Shown here: piece by piece, positions 9,366 through 18,671 of the stretch
How the letters are laid out: each line of letters begins with the position of its first letter
Numbering within the stretch: the stretch's first letter is position 1
Source: Phyllobacterium sp. 21LDTY02-6
GTDB lineage: Bacteria > Pseudomonadota > Alphaproteobacteria > Rhizobiales > Rhizobiaceae
Assembly: GCF_023554255.2 (NCBI RefSeq)
Contig: NZ_JAMJWD020000004.1
Location: 372,001-436,000, forward strand
Length of the DNA: 64,000 bases
Direction: 5' to 3'
The notes under the pieces: model-generated
The model's database searches: none
The model's input: only the letters and a program-made list of their open reading frames with translations
Told to the model about the DNA's origin: nothing
Program-made: the position numbers and the translations under genes

Positions 9366-10874
9366 TTATCCCAATCCGTTGGCGCGGTCTTCCGCCTGCG
9401 CCTGCAATATCTTGCGGACCTCGGCCACCAATTCCGTCTCCCTGGCGGTAATCTGGGCCGGACGGCTTTCGCGCCAGGTCGTATTGTCTTCGATCTGCGC
9501 GGCGAGGCGCGCGCCCTCGACGAGGTCCTTGATCTGGATTTCGCCGTTTTCACGCTCCTGCGAGCCCTGGATGACGACGCAGGGCGCGCCGCGACGGTCG
9601 GCATATTTCATCTGCGGCTTCATGCCGGAGCCACCGAGATACATTTCCGCCCGGATACCCGCCTGGCGCAGTTCGGCAACCATTTTCTGGTAGCGTCCGA
9701 GGCTCGCCGTATCGCGGTCCATCACCAGGACGACCACCGGCCCTGCCCCATCCGATACGCCGAGCTTGCCGAGGTTCTTCAACGCCGTCATCAACCGCGA
9801 AACGCCGATCGAGAACCCCGTTGCCGGCACCGGCTCACCACGGAAGCGGGAGACGAGGCCATCATAGCGGCCGCCGCCGCCGACGGAGCCGAACACCACC
9901 TTCTCGCCCTTCTCATTGGTCACGTCGAAGGTCAGCTCTGCCTCGAAGACGGGGCCGGTGTAATATTCCAGCCCACGCACGACCGAAGGGTCGATCCTGA
10001 CGCGGCCTTCATAGCCGCCCGCCCGGCACAGCGCCTCGATCGTTTCGAGTTCCGCAACGCCTTCGCTGCCCTTTTCATTGCCGCTGACCACCTGCCGGAG
10101 GTTGGCGATCGTCTCTTCGCCGCTGGCGCCGCCAGCCGAGGTGAAGTCGAGCACCTTGCCGATCGCCTCGTCATCGAGCCCGGCGCCCTTGGTGAAATCG
10201 CCGCTCTCGTCGAGCCGGCCCTTGCCGAGCAGCTCGCGCACGCCCTCGAGGCCGAACTTGTCGAGCTTGTCGATGGCCCGCAGCACGGTCAGGCGCCTGG
10301 CGATATTCTCATCGCCGGCAAGACCGATGGCGTCGAGCACGCCGTCGAGGACCTTGCGGTTATTGACGCGGATGACGTAATCGCCGCGCTTGATCTCCAG
10401 CGCCTCCATGACATCCGCCATCATCATGCACATTTCGGCATCGGCCGAGACCGACGGCGCGCCTACCGTATCGGCGTCGAACTGCATGAATTGCCGGAAC
10501 CGGCCGGGACCGGGCTTTTCGTTGCGGAAGACCCAGCCGGCGCGATAGCTGCGATAGGGCTTGGCGATGGTTTCGAAGTTTTCAGCGACATGGCGCGCGA
10601 GCGGCGCCGTCAGGTCGTAGCGCAGCGACAACCATTGCTCGTCATCGTCCTGGAACGAGAACACGCCTTCGTTCGGCCGGTCCTGGTCGGGGAGGAACTT
10701 GCCCAGCGCGTCGGTATATTCGACGAGCGGCGTCTCGACCGGCTCGAAGCCATAGAGTTCGTAGACCTTGCGGATCTCGGCCATCATCTTTTCGGCGGCG
10801 CGCAGGTCCTCCGGGGCGCGGTCCACGAAACCGCGCGGAAGCCGCGCCTTAACCCTGTCCGCTTTCGTTGTCAT
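9366..10874 (-). CDS. hisS: Histidyl-tRNA synthetase
   Basis: Charges tRNA-His; cytoplasmic class II synthetase, 502 aa. Motifs: [37 protein letters not shown] (motif 2 region), [12 protein letters not shown], and [13 protein letters not shown] with [10 protein letters not shown] (motif 3), followed by a C-terminal anticodon-binding domain from about residue 395. First gene of the hisS-hisZ-hisG operon. The longer form with an insertion after motif 2 is typical of alphaproteobacteria. The only tRNA in the window is tRNA-His at 36.9 kb. Confidence 0.97.
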   Translation of the reverse strand: MTTKADRVKARLPRGFVDRAPEDLRAAEKMMAEIRKVYELYGFEPVETPLVEYTDALGKFLPDQDRPNEGVFSFQDDDEQWLSLRYDLTAPLARHVAENFETIAKPYRSYRAGWVFRNEKPGPGRFRQFMQFDADTVGAPSVSADAEMCMMMADVMEALEIKRGDYVIRVNNRKVLDGVLDAIGLAGDENIARRLTVLRAIDKLDKFGLEGVRELLGKGRLDESGDFTKGAGLDDEAIGKVLDFTSAGGASGEETIANLRQVVSGNEKGSEGVAELETIEALCRAGGYEGRVRIDPSVVRGLEYYTGPVFEAELTFDVTNEKGEKVVFGSVGGGGRYDGLVSRFRGEPVPATGFSIGVSRLMTALKNLGKLGVSDGAGPVVVLVMDRDTASLGRYQKMVAELRQAGIRAEMYLGGSGMKPQMKYADRRGAPCVVIQGSQERENGEIQIKDLVEGARLAAQIEDNTTWRESRPAQITARETELVAEVRKILQAQAEDRANGLG

Positions 10875-10982
10875 GATGCTTGTCCGATATCCTGAAATGG
10901 GTACTCAATCTGAAATGCCGGCTGCGCCGGAACCTTCGGGGAAGGCTCTAGCGGATCACGCCCTGAAGGGCAAGGATCGAGA

Positions 10983-11630
10983 CTAACGGGGCCGCCTGAA
11001 CGCCGCGCGCAGATCCTCGACCTCCCGGCGGCATTTACACCCCTCGATATGGTCGTTGACCAGCCCCATGGCCTGCATGTGGGCGTACATCGTGGTCGGC
11101 CCGACGAAGCTCCAGCCGCGCTTCTTCAGGTCCTTGGACAGCCGCACGGAGGTGGGCGACGTGGGATTGGCGATCAGTGTCGGATAATCGACCCGCTTCG
11201 GCCTTTCGCCTTCATCCGGTTCGAACGACCAGAAATAGGCGGCGAGACTGCCCTTTTCCTCGATGAGTTCGATGGCGCGCTTCGCATTGTTGATCGCCGA
11301 ATTTATCTTGCCGCGGTGCCTTATGATGCCGGCATCGGCCAGTAGCCGCTCCACATCGGCCTCGCCATAGCGCGCCACCTTGCGAAAGTCGAAACCGTCG
11401 AAGGCCGCGCGGAAATTCTCGCGCTTGCGCAGGATCGTCAGCCATGAGAGGCCGGACTGGAAGCCTTCGAGGCAGATCTTCTCGAACAGCCTTGTATCGT
11501 CCGCAACCGGGCGGCCCCATTCATGATCGTGGTAGCGGATATATTCCGGCAGATTGCCCGGCCAGGAGCAGCGGGCAAGCCCGTCCTCGCCCGTCATCAA
11601 GCCTGTTTTCGCCGCCACTTCCGTGCTCAT
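10983..11630 (-). CDS. tag: DNA-3-methyladenine glycosylase I
   Basis: Base-excision repair enzyme removing 3-methyladenine. 215 aa; the family pattern CSWPG....YIRYHDHEWGRP opens the domain (residues about 21-41), FEKICLEGFQSGLSWLTILRKR follows, and the zinc ligands Cys21 and the C-terminal H-x-x-x-C-x-C (DHIEGCKC) are present. Met12 could be an alternative start. It is about 110 bp upstream of hisS on the same strand and divergent from the L,D-transpeptidase gene. Confidence 0.95.
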   Translation of the reverse strand: MSTEVAAKTGLMTGEDGLARCSWPGNLPEYIRYHDHEWGRPVADDTRLFEKICLEGFQSGLSWLTILRKRENFRAAFDGFDFRKVARYGEADVERLLADAGIIRHRGKINSAINNAKRAIELIEEKGSLAAYFWSFEPDEGERPKRVDYPTLIANPTSPTSVRLSKDLKKRGWSFVGPTTMYAHMQAMGLVNDHIEGCKCRREVEDLRAAFRRPR

Positions 11631-11824
11631 GCTCGACCCCGATCGTTAAAAATTAACCAATTGCGACAAGAGACCGGTAACCATAACCGACAGTTCGGCC
11701 GCGGAATCGCCCATGCGGCCGATTTGTTCATCTTTTTCTACTGGAACCGGGGCAAACTCAACCCGAAACCTGACATGTGCCGTCAGCAGAGTGGGCTGTC
11801 AGCAGTGTTCCATCGAGAAAATCC

Positions 11825-12613
11825 ATGATGATACGTCCATTTCTCATCTGCCTGCTTGCCTCGGCGATTGCTTCCAACGCCTTTGCCAGCGAACGCTATG
11901 CCACGCGGCCTCCGGTGGTGCTGAGCCCGGACGTGTCGGCGCCCTGGGTCAAGCAATTGCGCCAGCGCCCGGTCGGCAGGCCAGCCAATTCGCGCAATGT
12001 CAATCCGCGCAATTATGTCGTTTTCGACGACGAGCCGGTGCGGCCGGTGAAGCCACGCCGCAGCAAGCGTGCGCCGGCCGCCAATCCCGCGGCGCGGGAA
12101 GTGTCATTCCAGCGCCCGGAAGCACCGCCGAAGAGCGTGAAGAAAAAGCGCGAGATGGACCCGAAATTCCTGCCGCAGACGGTTGCCTATGACGGGCCCG
12201 AGCCGGCCGGCACGATCGTGATCGACACGGCGCAACGCTTTCTTTTCCTGGTGGAGGCCGATGGCACCGCGCATCGCTACGGTGTCGGCGTCGGCAAGGA
12301 AGGCTTCGGCTGGTCCGGCACCAATACGATCAGCCGCAAGGCCGAATGGCCCTCCTGGCATCCGCCGGCCGAAATGATCAGGCGCGAGAAGCGCAAGGGA
12401 CGCATATTGCCGGCCCATATGGAAGGCGGCGTCGCCAATCCGCTCGGAGCAAGGGCGCTCTATCTCGGCTCGACGCTTTACCGCATCCATGGCACCAATG
12501 CGCCCTGGACCATCGGGCAATCCGTATCGAGCGGATGTATCCGGATGCGCAATGAAGACGTCATCGAGCTTTATGAGCGCGTGGGCGTCGGAACGAAAGT
12601 GATCGTGCGCTGA
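11825..12613 (+). CDS. L,D-transpeptidase (YkuD domain)
   Basis: A 262-aa exported cell-wall enzyme that would form 3-3 cross-links or attach proteins to peptidoglycan. N-terminal signal peptide MMIRPFLICLLASAIASNAFA, a basic proline-rich linker (residues about 30-110), then the YkuD catalytic domain from about residue 130 with HGTN followed by SSGCIRM carrying the nucleophilic Cys. The start is set at the Met-Met of the signal peptide; an upstream in-frame ATG (11777) would add 16 non-signal residues. A 194-bp gap separates it from divergent tag. Confidence 0.93.
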   Translation: MMIRPFLICLLASAIASNAFASERYATRPPVVLSPDVSAPWVKQLRQRPVGRPANSRNVNPRNYVVFDDEPVRPVKPRRSKRAPAANPAAREVSFQRPEAPPKSVKKKREMDPKFLPQTVAYDGPEPAGTIVIDTAQRFLFLVEADGTAHRYGVGVGKEGFGWSGTNTISRKAEWPSWHPPAEMIRREKRKGRILPAHMEGGVANPLGARALYLGSTLYRIHGTNAPWTIGQSVSSGCIRMRNEDVIELYERVGVGTKVIVR

Positions 12614-12631
12614 ACAGGCCTCTCGTGGGGG

Positions 12632-12700
12632 GCCAGTGCTGGGGACAGTGCCGGGGGCCAGTGCTGGGGGCCAGTACTGGGGACGGCGTCGGGGGACGCC
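12632..12700 (+). repeat. G-rich tandem repeat with a short hairpin
   Basis: Four degenerate 12-13 bp units of the type GCCAGTGCTGGGG (CCAGTGCTGGGG, ACAGTGCCGGGG, GCCAGTGCTGGGG, GCCAGTACTGGGG), then ACGG and a GGCGTC-GGGG-GACGCC hairpin at 12685-12700. It lies in the convergent gap between the L,D-transpeptidase and glcF. G-runs of 4-6 bases are regularly spaced on the plus strand. Confidence 0.75.
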
Positions 12701-12703
12701 GGA

Positions 12704-12739
12704 GAATGGGGATGGCGCGTTGCACCGCCGTCCCCATTC
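12704..12739. terminator. Hairpin between convergent genes, probable terminator
   Basis: GAATGGGGATGGCG (12704-12717) pairs with CGCCGTCCCCATTC (12726-12739) with one G-T wobble and an 8-nt loop. There is no T run on either side, so it may be factor-assisted or only a 3'-end stabiliser. It ends 7 bases before the glcF stop codon. Confidence 0.5.
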
Positions 12740-12745
12740 GACTGT

Positions 12746-14062
12746 TCAGTGCAGCCGCTGCGCCGGCAGATTGGCCGGCGGCGGCCCGCCATAGGCCCAG
12801 TCGAGCAACTGGACCGTGTGGACCAGCGGCAGTTTCGTGCCGCCCGCCAATTGCGTCATGCAGCCGATATTGCCGGTGGCGACCATTGCCGCGCCGGTCG
12901 CTTCGATGTTGGCGAGCTTCCGGTCGCGCAGGGTACGGGCAATTTCGGGTTGCATGATGTTATAGGTGCCCGCCGACCCGCAGCAAAGATGGCCCTCCGC
13001 CGGTTCCTTCACCACGAAGCCGGCGGCCTGCAACAATTCCTTGGGCTGGCGGATGATTTTCTGGCCATGCTGCATCGAACAGGCCGAATGATAGGCGACG
13101 ACCAGGCCCGGCGCGTGCTCCGGCGCGGGCAGTTCCAGGGCCGCGAGGAATTCGGTGACGTCCTTCGCCAGCGCCGACACGCGCGCCGCCTTTTCGGCAT
13201 AGGCGGGATCGAGCCGCAGCATATAGCCGTAATCCTTGATCGTCGTGCCGCAGCCCGAGGCGGTGATGATGATGGCGTCGAGACCGGCCGATTCTATTTC
13301 CCTCGTCCAGACGTCGACGTTGCGGCGGGCATTGGCCAGCGCCTCGTCCTCGCGGCCCATATGATGGACGAGCGAGCCGCAACAGACTTCGCCGGCCGGC
13401 ACGGCGACCTCCACGCCCAACCGCGTGAGGAGACGGATGGTCGCCGCATTGATCTCCGGATCGAGCACGGGCTGGGCGCAGCCGGTCAGCAATGCGACGC
13501 GGGCGCGGGGCGCCGATGCGGGCGAATGGACGGCGGGACGGGCGGAGGCGGAATCGGCCATGACGGTGCGGGGCGCGAGTTCCAGCATCGCCGCAAAGGG
13601 CCGCAACATACCGACCTTCCTGAGGAGCGGCGCCAATGGCCGGGCCAATCTGGCGGCCTTGAGCGCCACGCGGAAGCGCGCCGGAAAGGGCAGTACCTTC
13701 GCCAGCAGGGTCCGCGTCAGCCGGTCCGCCAGCGGCCGCCGATAGGTCTTTTCGATATGGGCGCGCGCATTGTCGACGAGGTGCATATAGTTGACGCCCG
13801 ACGGGCACGTCGTCATGCAGGCGAGGCAGGACAGGCAGCGGTCGACATGCTTGACGATCTGCGCATCGGCGTCACGGCCGTTTTCGAGCATGTCCTTGAT
13901 CAGGTAGATGCGGCCGCGCGGGCTGTCGAGTTCGTTGCCGAGCGTGACATAGGTCGGGCAGGTGGCGGTGCAGAAACCGCAATGGACGCATTTGCGCAGG
14001 ATCTTTTCGGATTCTGCGACCCCGGGATCAAGCAATTGTTCGGGCGTGAAATTCGTCTGCAA
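12746..14062 (-). CDS. glcF: Glycolate oxidase, iron-sulfur subunit
   Basis: Iron-sulfur subunit of the membrane-associated glycolate dehydrogenase complex GlcDEF (glycolate to glyoxylate). 438 aa with two 4Fe-4S motifs, CVHCGFCTATCP and CLSCLACMTTCP (within the first 100 residues), and two C-terminal CCG domains (EVCCGSLVHH and HLCCGSAGTY). The frame is open far upstream, but homology starts at QTNFTPEQLL; I take TTG (14060-14062) as start since AGGAG stands 7 nt before it. The glcE stop is 2 bases upstream. Last gene of glcD-glcE-glcF. Confidence 0.95.
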   Translation of the reverse strand: MQTNFTPEQLLDPGVAESEKILRKCVHCGFCTATCPTYVTLGNELDSPRGRIYLIKDMLENGRDADAQIVKHVDRCLSCLACMTTCPSGVNYMHLVDNARAHIEKTYRRPLADRLTRTLLAKVLPFPARFRVALKAARLARPLAPLLRKVGMLRPFAAMLELAPRTVMADSASARPAVHSPASAPRARVALLTGCAQPVLDPEINAATIRLLTRLGVEVAVPAGEVCCGSLVHHMGREDEALANARRNVDVWTREIESAGLDAIIITASGCGTTIKDYGYMLRLDPAYAEKAARVSALAKDVTEFLAALELPAPEHAPGLVVAYHSACSMQHGQKIIRQPKELLQAAGFVVKEPAEGHLCCGSAGTYNIMQPEIARTLRDRKLANIEATGAAMVATGNIGCMTQLAGGTKLPLVHTVQLLDWAYGGPPPANLPAQRLH

Positions 14063-14064
14063 GC

Positions 14065-15276
14065 TTAAACTCCTGCGACCATGCGGCCGGGATTGAGGAT
14101 GTTTTCGGGATCGAACTGCTGTTTCAGCCGACGGGAAAGCGCCGCCAGCGCCTCTGCCTGCGGCTGGAACACCGCGGTCGATGCGCGGACCGCAACGGGC
14201 GCACGCACCAGCGTCGCGTGGCCGCCGCCATATTTCGCGATGAGCGCGCGCACGGCTTCCGCCTCCGGATCGCCTTCCATGCGCAGCCAGACGAGGCCGC
14301 CCTGCCAATCGTAGAACGCATCGACAGCCGCGCCCATGCGCAGCGACGCCACCAGCTTCCAGGCCTCCATCGGCGTCATGGAAACGCGCCAGACCGGGCG
14401 TTCGGTGCCATCGGCGAAAGGCGTCACGTCGCGTATGTCGCGCCATATATCCGCCGAAGCGGCACCCGAGACAGCGTCGATGTCGCCCGCCGCCACCAGA
14501 AGCTTGCGCAGCATCGCGGCACGATCTGCTACGGATGGCGCGAAACCTTCAAGCCGCAGCAGCGTCGCGGCTTCGCCGCCGAGCGCGCCGTCGGCCACCC
14601 GCCCCGCCACATTGGCGGGCAAATGCGCGGCTGCCGATACTTCGCCGCTCGAGCCCATGGCGATGGCCATTGCCCGCGCCGCAGCTTCGTCGTCGAGCCC
14701 GCGCAGCATGAGCGTCGTTTCCGTTTCGGGCAAGGGCAGGACCTTGAAGGTGATTTCCGAGGCCACGCCGAGCGTGCCCCAGGAATTGGCCATGCCCTTG
14801 GAAAGATCGTAGCCGGTGACATTCTTGACCACGCGCCCGCCGGACTTGAACACTTCGCCGCGCCCGGAGACGACGCGGACGCCCAGCACGTGATCGCGCG
14901 CCGAGCCAGACTTCAAGCGGCGGGGGCCACAAAGGTTCGTCGCAAGCAGGCCGCCCAGCGTGCCCTGCCCCGCCGGCCCGCCGAGGAGCCGGCCATAATC
15001 CATGGGCTCGAACTGGAACGACTGGCCATTCTCCGCCAGCAGCTTCTCGAGTTCGGCGACAGGCGTTCCCGCCCGCGCCGACAGCACGAGTTCGTCCGGC
15101 TCGTAGAAGATGACGCCGCCATAGGCCGCGAGCGAAACCGCATGTTCCGTCTGCACCGGCCGCCCAAGGCCGCGCTTCGAGCCCTGTCCGACTATCTCGA
15201 TGGGTGTCGCGGCGCCGAGCGCCCATTGAACCGCATCGACGATCTCCGCCTCGGTGCCGGGAGTAAACACTGTCAT
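14065..15276 (-). CDS. glcE: Glycolate oxidase, FAD-binding subunit GlcE
   Basis: A 403-aa FAD-linked oxidase subunit of the GlcDEF complex. The PCMH-type FAD-binding domain covers about residues 1-180, with IVGQGSKRGLGRP near residue 28 and GTLGGLLATNLCGPRR, then GRVVKNVTGYDLSKGMANSWGTLG. It overlaps the glcD stop by one base (TGATG) and precedes glcF by 2 bases, so the three subunits are made from one message. Confidence 0.95.
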   Translation of the reverse strand: MTVFTPGTEAEIVDAVQWALGAATPIEIVGQGSKRGLGRPVQTEHAVSLAAYGGVIFYEPDELVLSARAGTPVAELEKLLAENGQSFQFEPMDYGRLLGGPAGQGTLGGLLATNLCGPRRLKSGSARDHVLGVRVVSGRGEVFKSGGRVVKNVTGYDLSKGMANSWGTLGVASEITFKVLPLPETETTLMLRGLDDEAAARAMAIAMGSSGEVSAAAHLPANVAGRVADGALGGEAATLLRLEGFAPSVADRAAMLRKLLVAAGDIDAVSGAASADIWRDIRDVTPFADGTERPVWRVSMTPMEAWKLVASLRMGAAVDAFYDWQGGLVWLRMEGDPEAEAVRALIAKYGGGHATLVRAPVAVRASTAVFQPQAEALAALSRRLKQQFDPENILNPGRMVAGV

Positions 15277-16772
15277 CAGAATCTCGGCAGGTCGGGAAAG
15301 GGCAGCTTGCCGCGGTGGACGTGCATCCGCCCGAGCTCGGCGCAGCGGTGCAATTGCGGGAAGACCTTGCCCGGATTGAGGAGATGCCTGTCGTCAAAGG
15401 CGCATTTGACCCGGATCTGCTGGTTCAGGTCGGTTTCGTTGAACATTTCCGGCATGAGGTCGCGCTTTTCGATGCCGACGCCATGTTCGCCGGTCAGGAC
15501 GCCGCCGACTTTTACGCATAGACGCAGGATATCCGCGCCAAAATCCTCCGCTTTCGCCAGTTCTTCGGGAATATTGGCATCATAAAGGATCAGCGGGTGG
15601 AGATTGCCATCCCCCGCATGGAAGACATTGGCGACCCTCAGGCCATACTTCTCCGACAGCGCGCGCATGCCGGCAAGGACGCCGGGCAAGGCCTTGCGGG
15701 GGATCGTCCCATCCATGCAGAGATAATCCGGCGAGATGCGTCCGACCGCCGGGAAGGCTGCCTTGCGCCCGGCCCAGAAGACCATGCGCTGTTCCTCGCT
15801 CTGCGACACGATGCAGGTGGTCGCACCATTGTCGCGGCCGATCGCCTCCACCATCGTGATCAGGTGATCGACCTCCACCGCCGGACCGTCCAGCTCGATG
15901 ATGAGCAGCGCTTCGACGTCGAGCGGATAGCCGGCATGGACATAATCCTCCGCCGCATGGATGGCGGGGCGATCCATCATTTCCATGCCGCCGGGTATGA
16001 TGCCCGCGGCAATGATATCGGCCACGCACCGCCCGGCCTCCTCGCTGGTCGGGAACCCCACCATGAGCGCACGCGCGGTTGCCGGCTTCTGCAGGATGCG
16101 CACCGTCACTTCGGTCACCACGCCGAGCAGGCCTTCCGATCCCGTCACCAGCCCGAGAAGGTCATAGCCCTCGCTGTCGAGGTGCTTGCCGCCGAGCCGG
16201 ATGATTTCGCCGTTCATCAGCACCATTTCGAGGCCGAGCACATTATTGGCCGTAAGACCATATTTCAGGCAGTGCACACCGCCGGAGTTTTCCGCGATAT
16301 TGCCGCCGATCGAACAGGCGATCTGCGATGAGGGATCGGGCGCATAGTAAAAGCCCTCATGCTCCACGGCGCGGGTGATGCCGAGATTGGTCACGCCCGG
16401 CTGCACGATCGCGGCGCGGTTGGGATAATCGATCTCGAGGATGCGATTGAACCGGGACATGACCAGGAGCACGCCGTCCTCCAGCGGCAGCGCACCGCCG
16501 GAGAGCGATGTGCCTGATCCGCGCGGCACCACTTTCACATTGTTGTCATGGCAATATTTCAGGATGCGGGAGACTTGGGCGACTGTCTGGGGCAGCACGA
16601 CCACCAGCGGCAATTGCCGGTAGGCGGTCAGCGCGTCGGACTCGAAGGCGCGCATTTCGTTGACGGCATCGACAACGCCCTCCCCCGGCACGATGTCGCG
16701 CAGGGCGGCAACGATAGCCGCCCGCCGCGACAGCGTCGCCTCGTCCGCCTTCGGCATCACCAGACCAGACAT
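15276..16772 (-). CDS. glcD: Glycolate oxidase, FAD-binding subunit GlcD
   Basis: Catalytic flavoprotein subunit of glycolate dehydrogenase, 498 aa. FAD-binding segments PRGSGTSLSGGALP (residues about 84-97), GVTNLGITR, IACSIGGNIAENSGG and VTGSEGLLGVVTE are clear, as are C-terminal HAGDGNLHPLI and GEHGVGIEK motifs. The ATG at 16772 has GGGAGG 4 nt upstream; the TTG just before it would collide with that site. First gene of the operon. Divergent from a metallophosphatase gene 81 bp away. No GlcC-type regulator is next to it. Confidence 0.96.
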   Translation of the reverse strand: MSGLVMPKADEATLSRRAAIVAALRDIVPGEGVVDAVNEMRAFESDALTAYRQLPLVVVLPQTVAQVSRILKYCHDNNVKVVPRGSGTSLSGGALPLEDGVLLVMSRFNRILEIDYPNRAAIVQPGVTNLGITRAVEHEGFYYAPDPSSQIACSIGGNIAENSGGVHCLKYGLTANNVLGLEMVLMNGEIIRLGGKHLDSEGYDLLGLVTGSEGLLGVVTEVTVRILQKPATARALMVGFPTSEEAGRCVADIIAAGIIPGGMEMMDRPAIHAAEDYVHAGYPLDVEALLIIELDGPAVEVDHLITMVEAIGRDNGATTCIVSQSEEQRMVFWAGRKAAFPAVGRISPDYLCMDGTIPRKALPGVLAGMRALSEKYGLRVANVFHAGDGNLHPLILYDANIPEELAKAEDFGADILRLCVKVGGVLTGEHGVGIEKRDLMPEMFNETDLNQQIRVKCAFDDRHLLNPGKVFPQLHRCAELGRMHVHRGKLPFPDLPRF

Positions 16773-16853
16773 CAAACCTCCCTAACGGCCTACCCGCCTT
16801 GCAAACGAACCGGTTCGGCCTCAGACTCCCATCACCGCATCTGGACGCTGATC

Positions 16854-17588
16854 ATGACCACAGTCAACTTCAAACAGGCCCGCGGGCCGGACAAGCTGCG
16901 CATCTTCGCGATCGGCGACGTTCACGGCAGGCTCGACCTTCTGAAGGAAATGTACCGGCTCATCCAGGCAGAGAACGAGAAGACGCCGCCATTCGACTGG
17001 GTCATAGTGCATCTCGGCGACTATACGGATCGCGGGCCCGATTCCAAGGGTGTTCTCGATTTCCTCGTCGAGGCACAGCGGCGCAACCACCGCATCGTCG
17101 GGCTGGCCGGGAACCATGATGTCGGGCTGATCGATTTCATCGAAACCGGCGATCCGGCCGGCATATTCGCGCTCAATGGCGGCCGGCAAACCGCGCTTTC
17201 CTATGGAATCGACATCGATTTCCGCAATGCGCGCTCGGTCGCGGAGGGCCATCGCGCGCTGGTGGCGGCCATGCCGCCCGCCCATCTCGCCTTCCTGCGG
17301 GGCCTGGCGCGTTCGATCACGTTCGGCGACTTCTTCTTCTGTCACGCGGGGATCAGGCCGGGCGTCGAGCTTTCACGCCAGGATGCGGAGGATCTCATCT
17401 GGATCAGGTCGCAATTCCTGAACGATGCCCGGCTTTATCCCAAGGTGATCGTCCATGGCCACACGCCTGCGACCAATGTCGAAATCAGGCCGAACCGCGT
17501 CAATCTCGATACCGGCGCCTATGCGAGCGGTCGTCTCAGCGCGCTCATGATCGACTGCGCGGAGAAAACGCTGCTGGAGGCGCGCTGA
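16854..17588 (+). CDS. Metallophosphatase, serine/threonine-phosphatase-like
   Basis: A 244-aa calcineurin-like phosphoesterase of the PPP/diadenosine-tetraphosphatase type. Metal-binding motifs are GDVHGR (residues 21-26), GDYTDRG (55-61), GNHD (87-90) and a C-terminal HGHTP. The substrate may be phosphoprotein or Ap4A and cannot be decided. Start ATG at 16854 begins MTTVNFKQARG; the frame is open further upstream only as an antisense shadow of glcD. A convergent small membrane protein gene ends 11 bases after it. Confidence 0.9.
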   Translation: MTTVNFKQARGPDKLRIFAIGDVHGRLDLLKEMYRLIQAENEKTPPFDWVIVHLGDYTDRGPDSKGVLDFLVEAQRRNHRIVGLAGNHDVGLIDFIETGDPAGIFALNGGRQTALSYGIDIDFRNARSVAEGHRALVAAMPPAHLAFLRGLARSITFGDFFFCHAGIRPGVELSRQDAEDLIWIRSQFLNDARLYPKVIVHGHTPATNVEIRPNRVNLDTGAYASGRLSALMIDCAEKTLLEAR

Positions 17589-17599
17589 GGGGCAAAAGT

Positions 17600-17740
17600 T
17601 CAGTGAAAGGAGGTGCTTACGCCATATCCATCCGAAGAGACCGTGTGTCCGCCGGCATCGACGGAGAACAGACCGACAGCCATGAACAATATTGCCGAAA
17701 GCATGAGGGCGGTCAAAAGGGCTGCATTTCTGGTGGTCAT
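17600..17740 (-). CDS. Small predicted membrane protein, 46 aa
   Basis: Short frame MTTRNAALLTALMLSAILFM... with one hydrophobic segment (about residues 5-25) and a polar tail ending SDGYGVSTSFH. It looks like a single-pass or exported micro-protein. A longer in-frame start at 17794 exists, but the Met at 17740 gives the canonical K/R-then-hydrophobic N-terminus. Function unknown; no strong ribosome binding site. Confidence is moderate because of size. Confidence 0.45.
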   Translation of the reverse strand: MTTRNAALLTALMLSAILFMAVGLFSVDAGGHTVSSDGYGVSTSFH

Positions 17741-17914
17741 CGGAAGGGGTCCATCGTTTACTATCCTGGCGGCTGCCAGTTCGCTCGCCGCCAACTACAG
17801 GCCACACCTGTTACCAACTAGTGAATCAAGGACACGTTCCACACGAATCGGACAGGCCGCAGCGATTCGCAATTCAGCTGTTGCCCGGCTGCAACTATTC
17901 CGCGTTGCCGCAAC

Positions 17915-18613
17915 CTAGATCAGCGCGACCCAGGCACGCGCCAATGCCAGCCCCGCTCTATCGGCCGCTGCGCCATTGCGCTGGCGGTGCATGGCATAGG
18001 CCTGCAGCCATTGCGGGTGGCCCGTTTCGATCTGATCGCGAAACGCCTCCGTCCATCGATCGACAAGCGCCACATCCGCCTCGAAATGAAACTGGATGCC
18101 ATAGGCGGCCCGTCCGATCCGGAAGGCCTGGTTCGCGGTCTGGCCGCTGCTGGCAAGATGGATGGCGGACGGCGGCAGCGTAAAGCTGTCGCTGTGCCAG
18201 TGGAATATCGGGAAGCTGGCGCCGGCAGCGGCAAGAAACGGGTCGCGCAATCCCTCTTCGGTCAATGTGACGGGATGCCAGCCGAATTCGGGTGGCCGTC
18301 CGAGAATATTCGTGGCTCCATAGCCACGGGCGAGTATCTGGCTGCCGAGACAGATGCCGAGGACGGCCTTCCCGGCATCGCCGAACGCTGCCATCAGCTC
18401 GGCCAGTTGCGGCAGATAGGGGAAATCCTCGTCCGCCAGCGCGTTCTGGTCGCCGCCGAGGACGATCAGCGCGTCATGCGCGCCATGATCGGCGGGAAGC
18501 TCTTCGCCAAGATAGGGATGGCGATGGTCGATGCCGGCTTCCCGCTCGGACAGCGCCAGCGCCACGGCGCCGAGACCGGTGTCGCGGTAGTTTTGAATGA
18601 CGAGGACGCGCAT
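17915..18613 (-). CDS. Class I glutamine amidotransferase-like protein
   Basis: A 232-aa GATase1-domain protein of the stand-alone GMP-synthase-like type. The nucleophile elbow GICLGSQ is near residue 90 and the His-x-Glu pair is in IQFHFEADVAL near residue 175, so the triad is complete. Start is MRVLVIQNYRDTG, which aligns with the fold's first strand; the frame is open further upstream without homology. Target amine acceptor unknown. It is divergent from the frameshifted gene at 18672, 58 bp away. Confidence 0.85.
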   Translation of the reverse strand: MRVLVIQNYRDTGLGAVALALSEREAGIDHRHPYLGEELPADHGAHDALIVLGGDQNALADEDFPYLPQLAELMAAFGDAGKAVLGICLGSQILARGYGATNILGRPPEFGWHPVTLTEEGLRDPFLAAAGASFPIFHWHSDSFTLPPSAIHLASSGQTANQAFRIGRAAYGIQFHFEADVALVDRWTEAFRDQIETGHPQWLQAYAMHRQRNGAAADRAGLALARAWVALI

Positions 18614-18671
18614 GGTGATTCCCGCTGGTGAAGGCCGCTTCGGGATATCACGGGGCACGGAGGACAGGAAG

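Noticed and set aside
11646..11656. TTAAAAATTAA as a CtrA site upstream of the L,D-transpeptidase gene
   Set aside because: The two TTAA boxes are only 3 bp apart, not 7; it is just an AT-rich palindrome.
12632..12700. CRISPR-like array
   Set aside because: Units are 12-13 bp, directly adjacent and degenerate, with no spacers and no cas genes.
17915..18613. PuuD (gamma-glutamyl-GABA hydrolase) to complete a putrescine pathway
   Set aside because: The amidotransferase looks like the stand-alone GMP-synthase-like type and lies 34 kb from the puuA/puuB-like genes.
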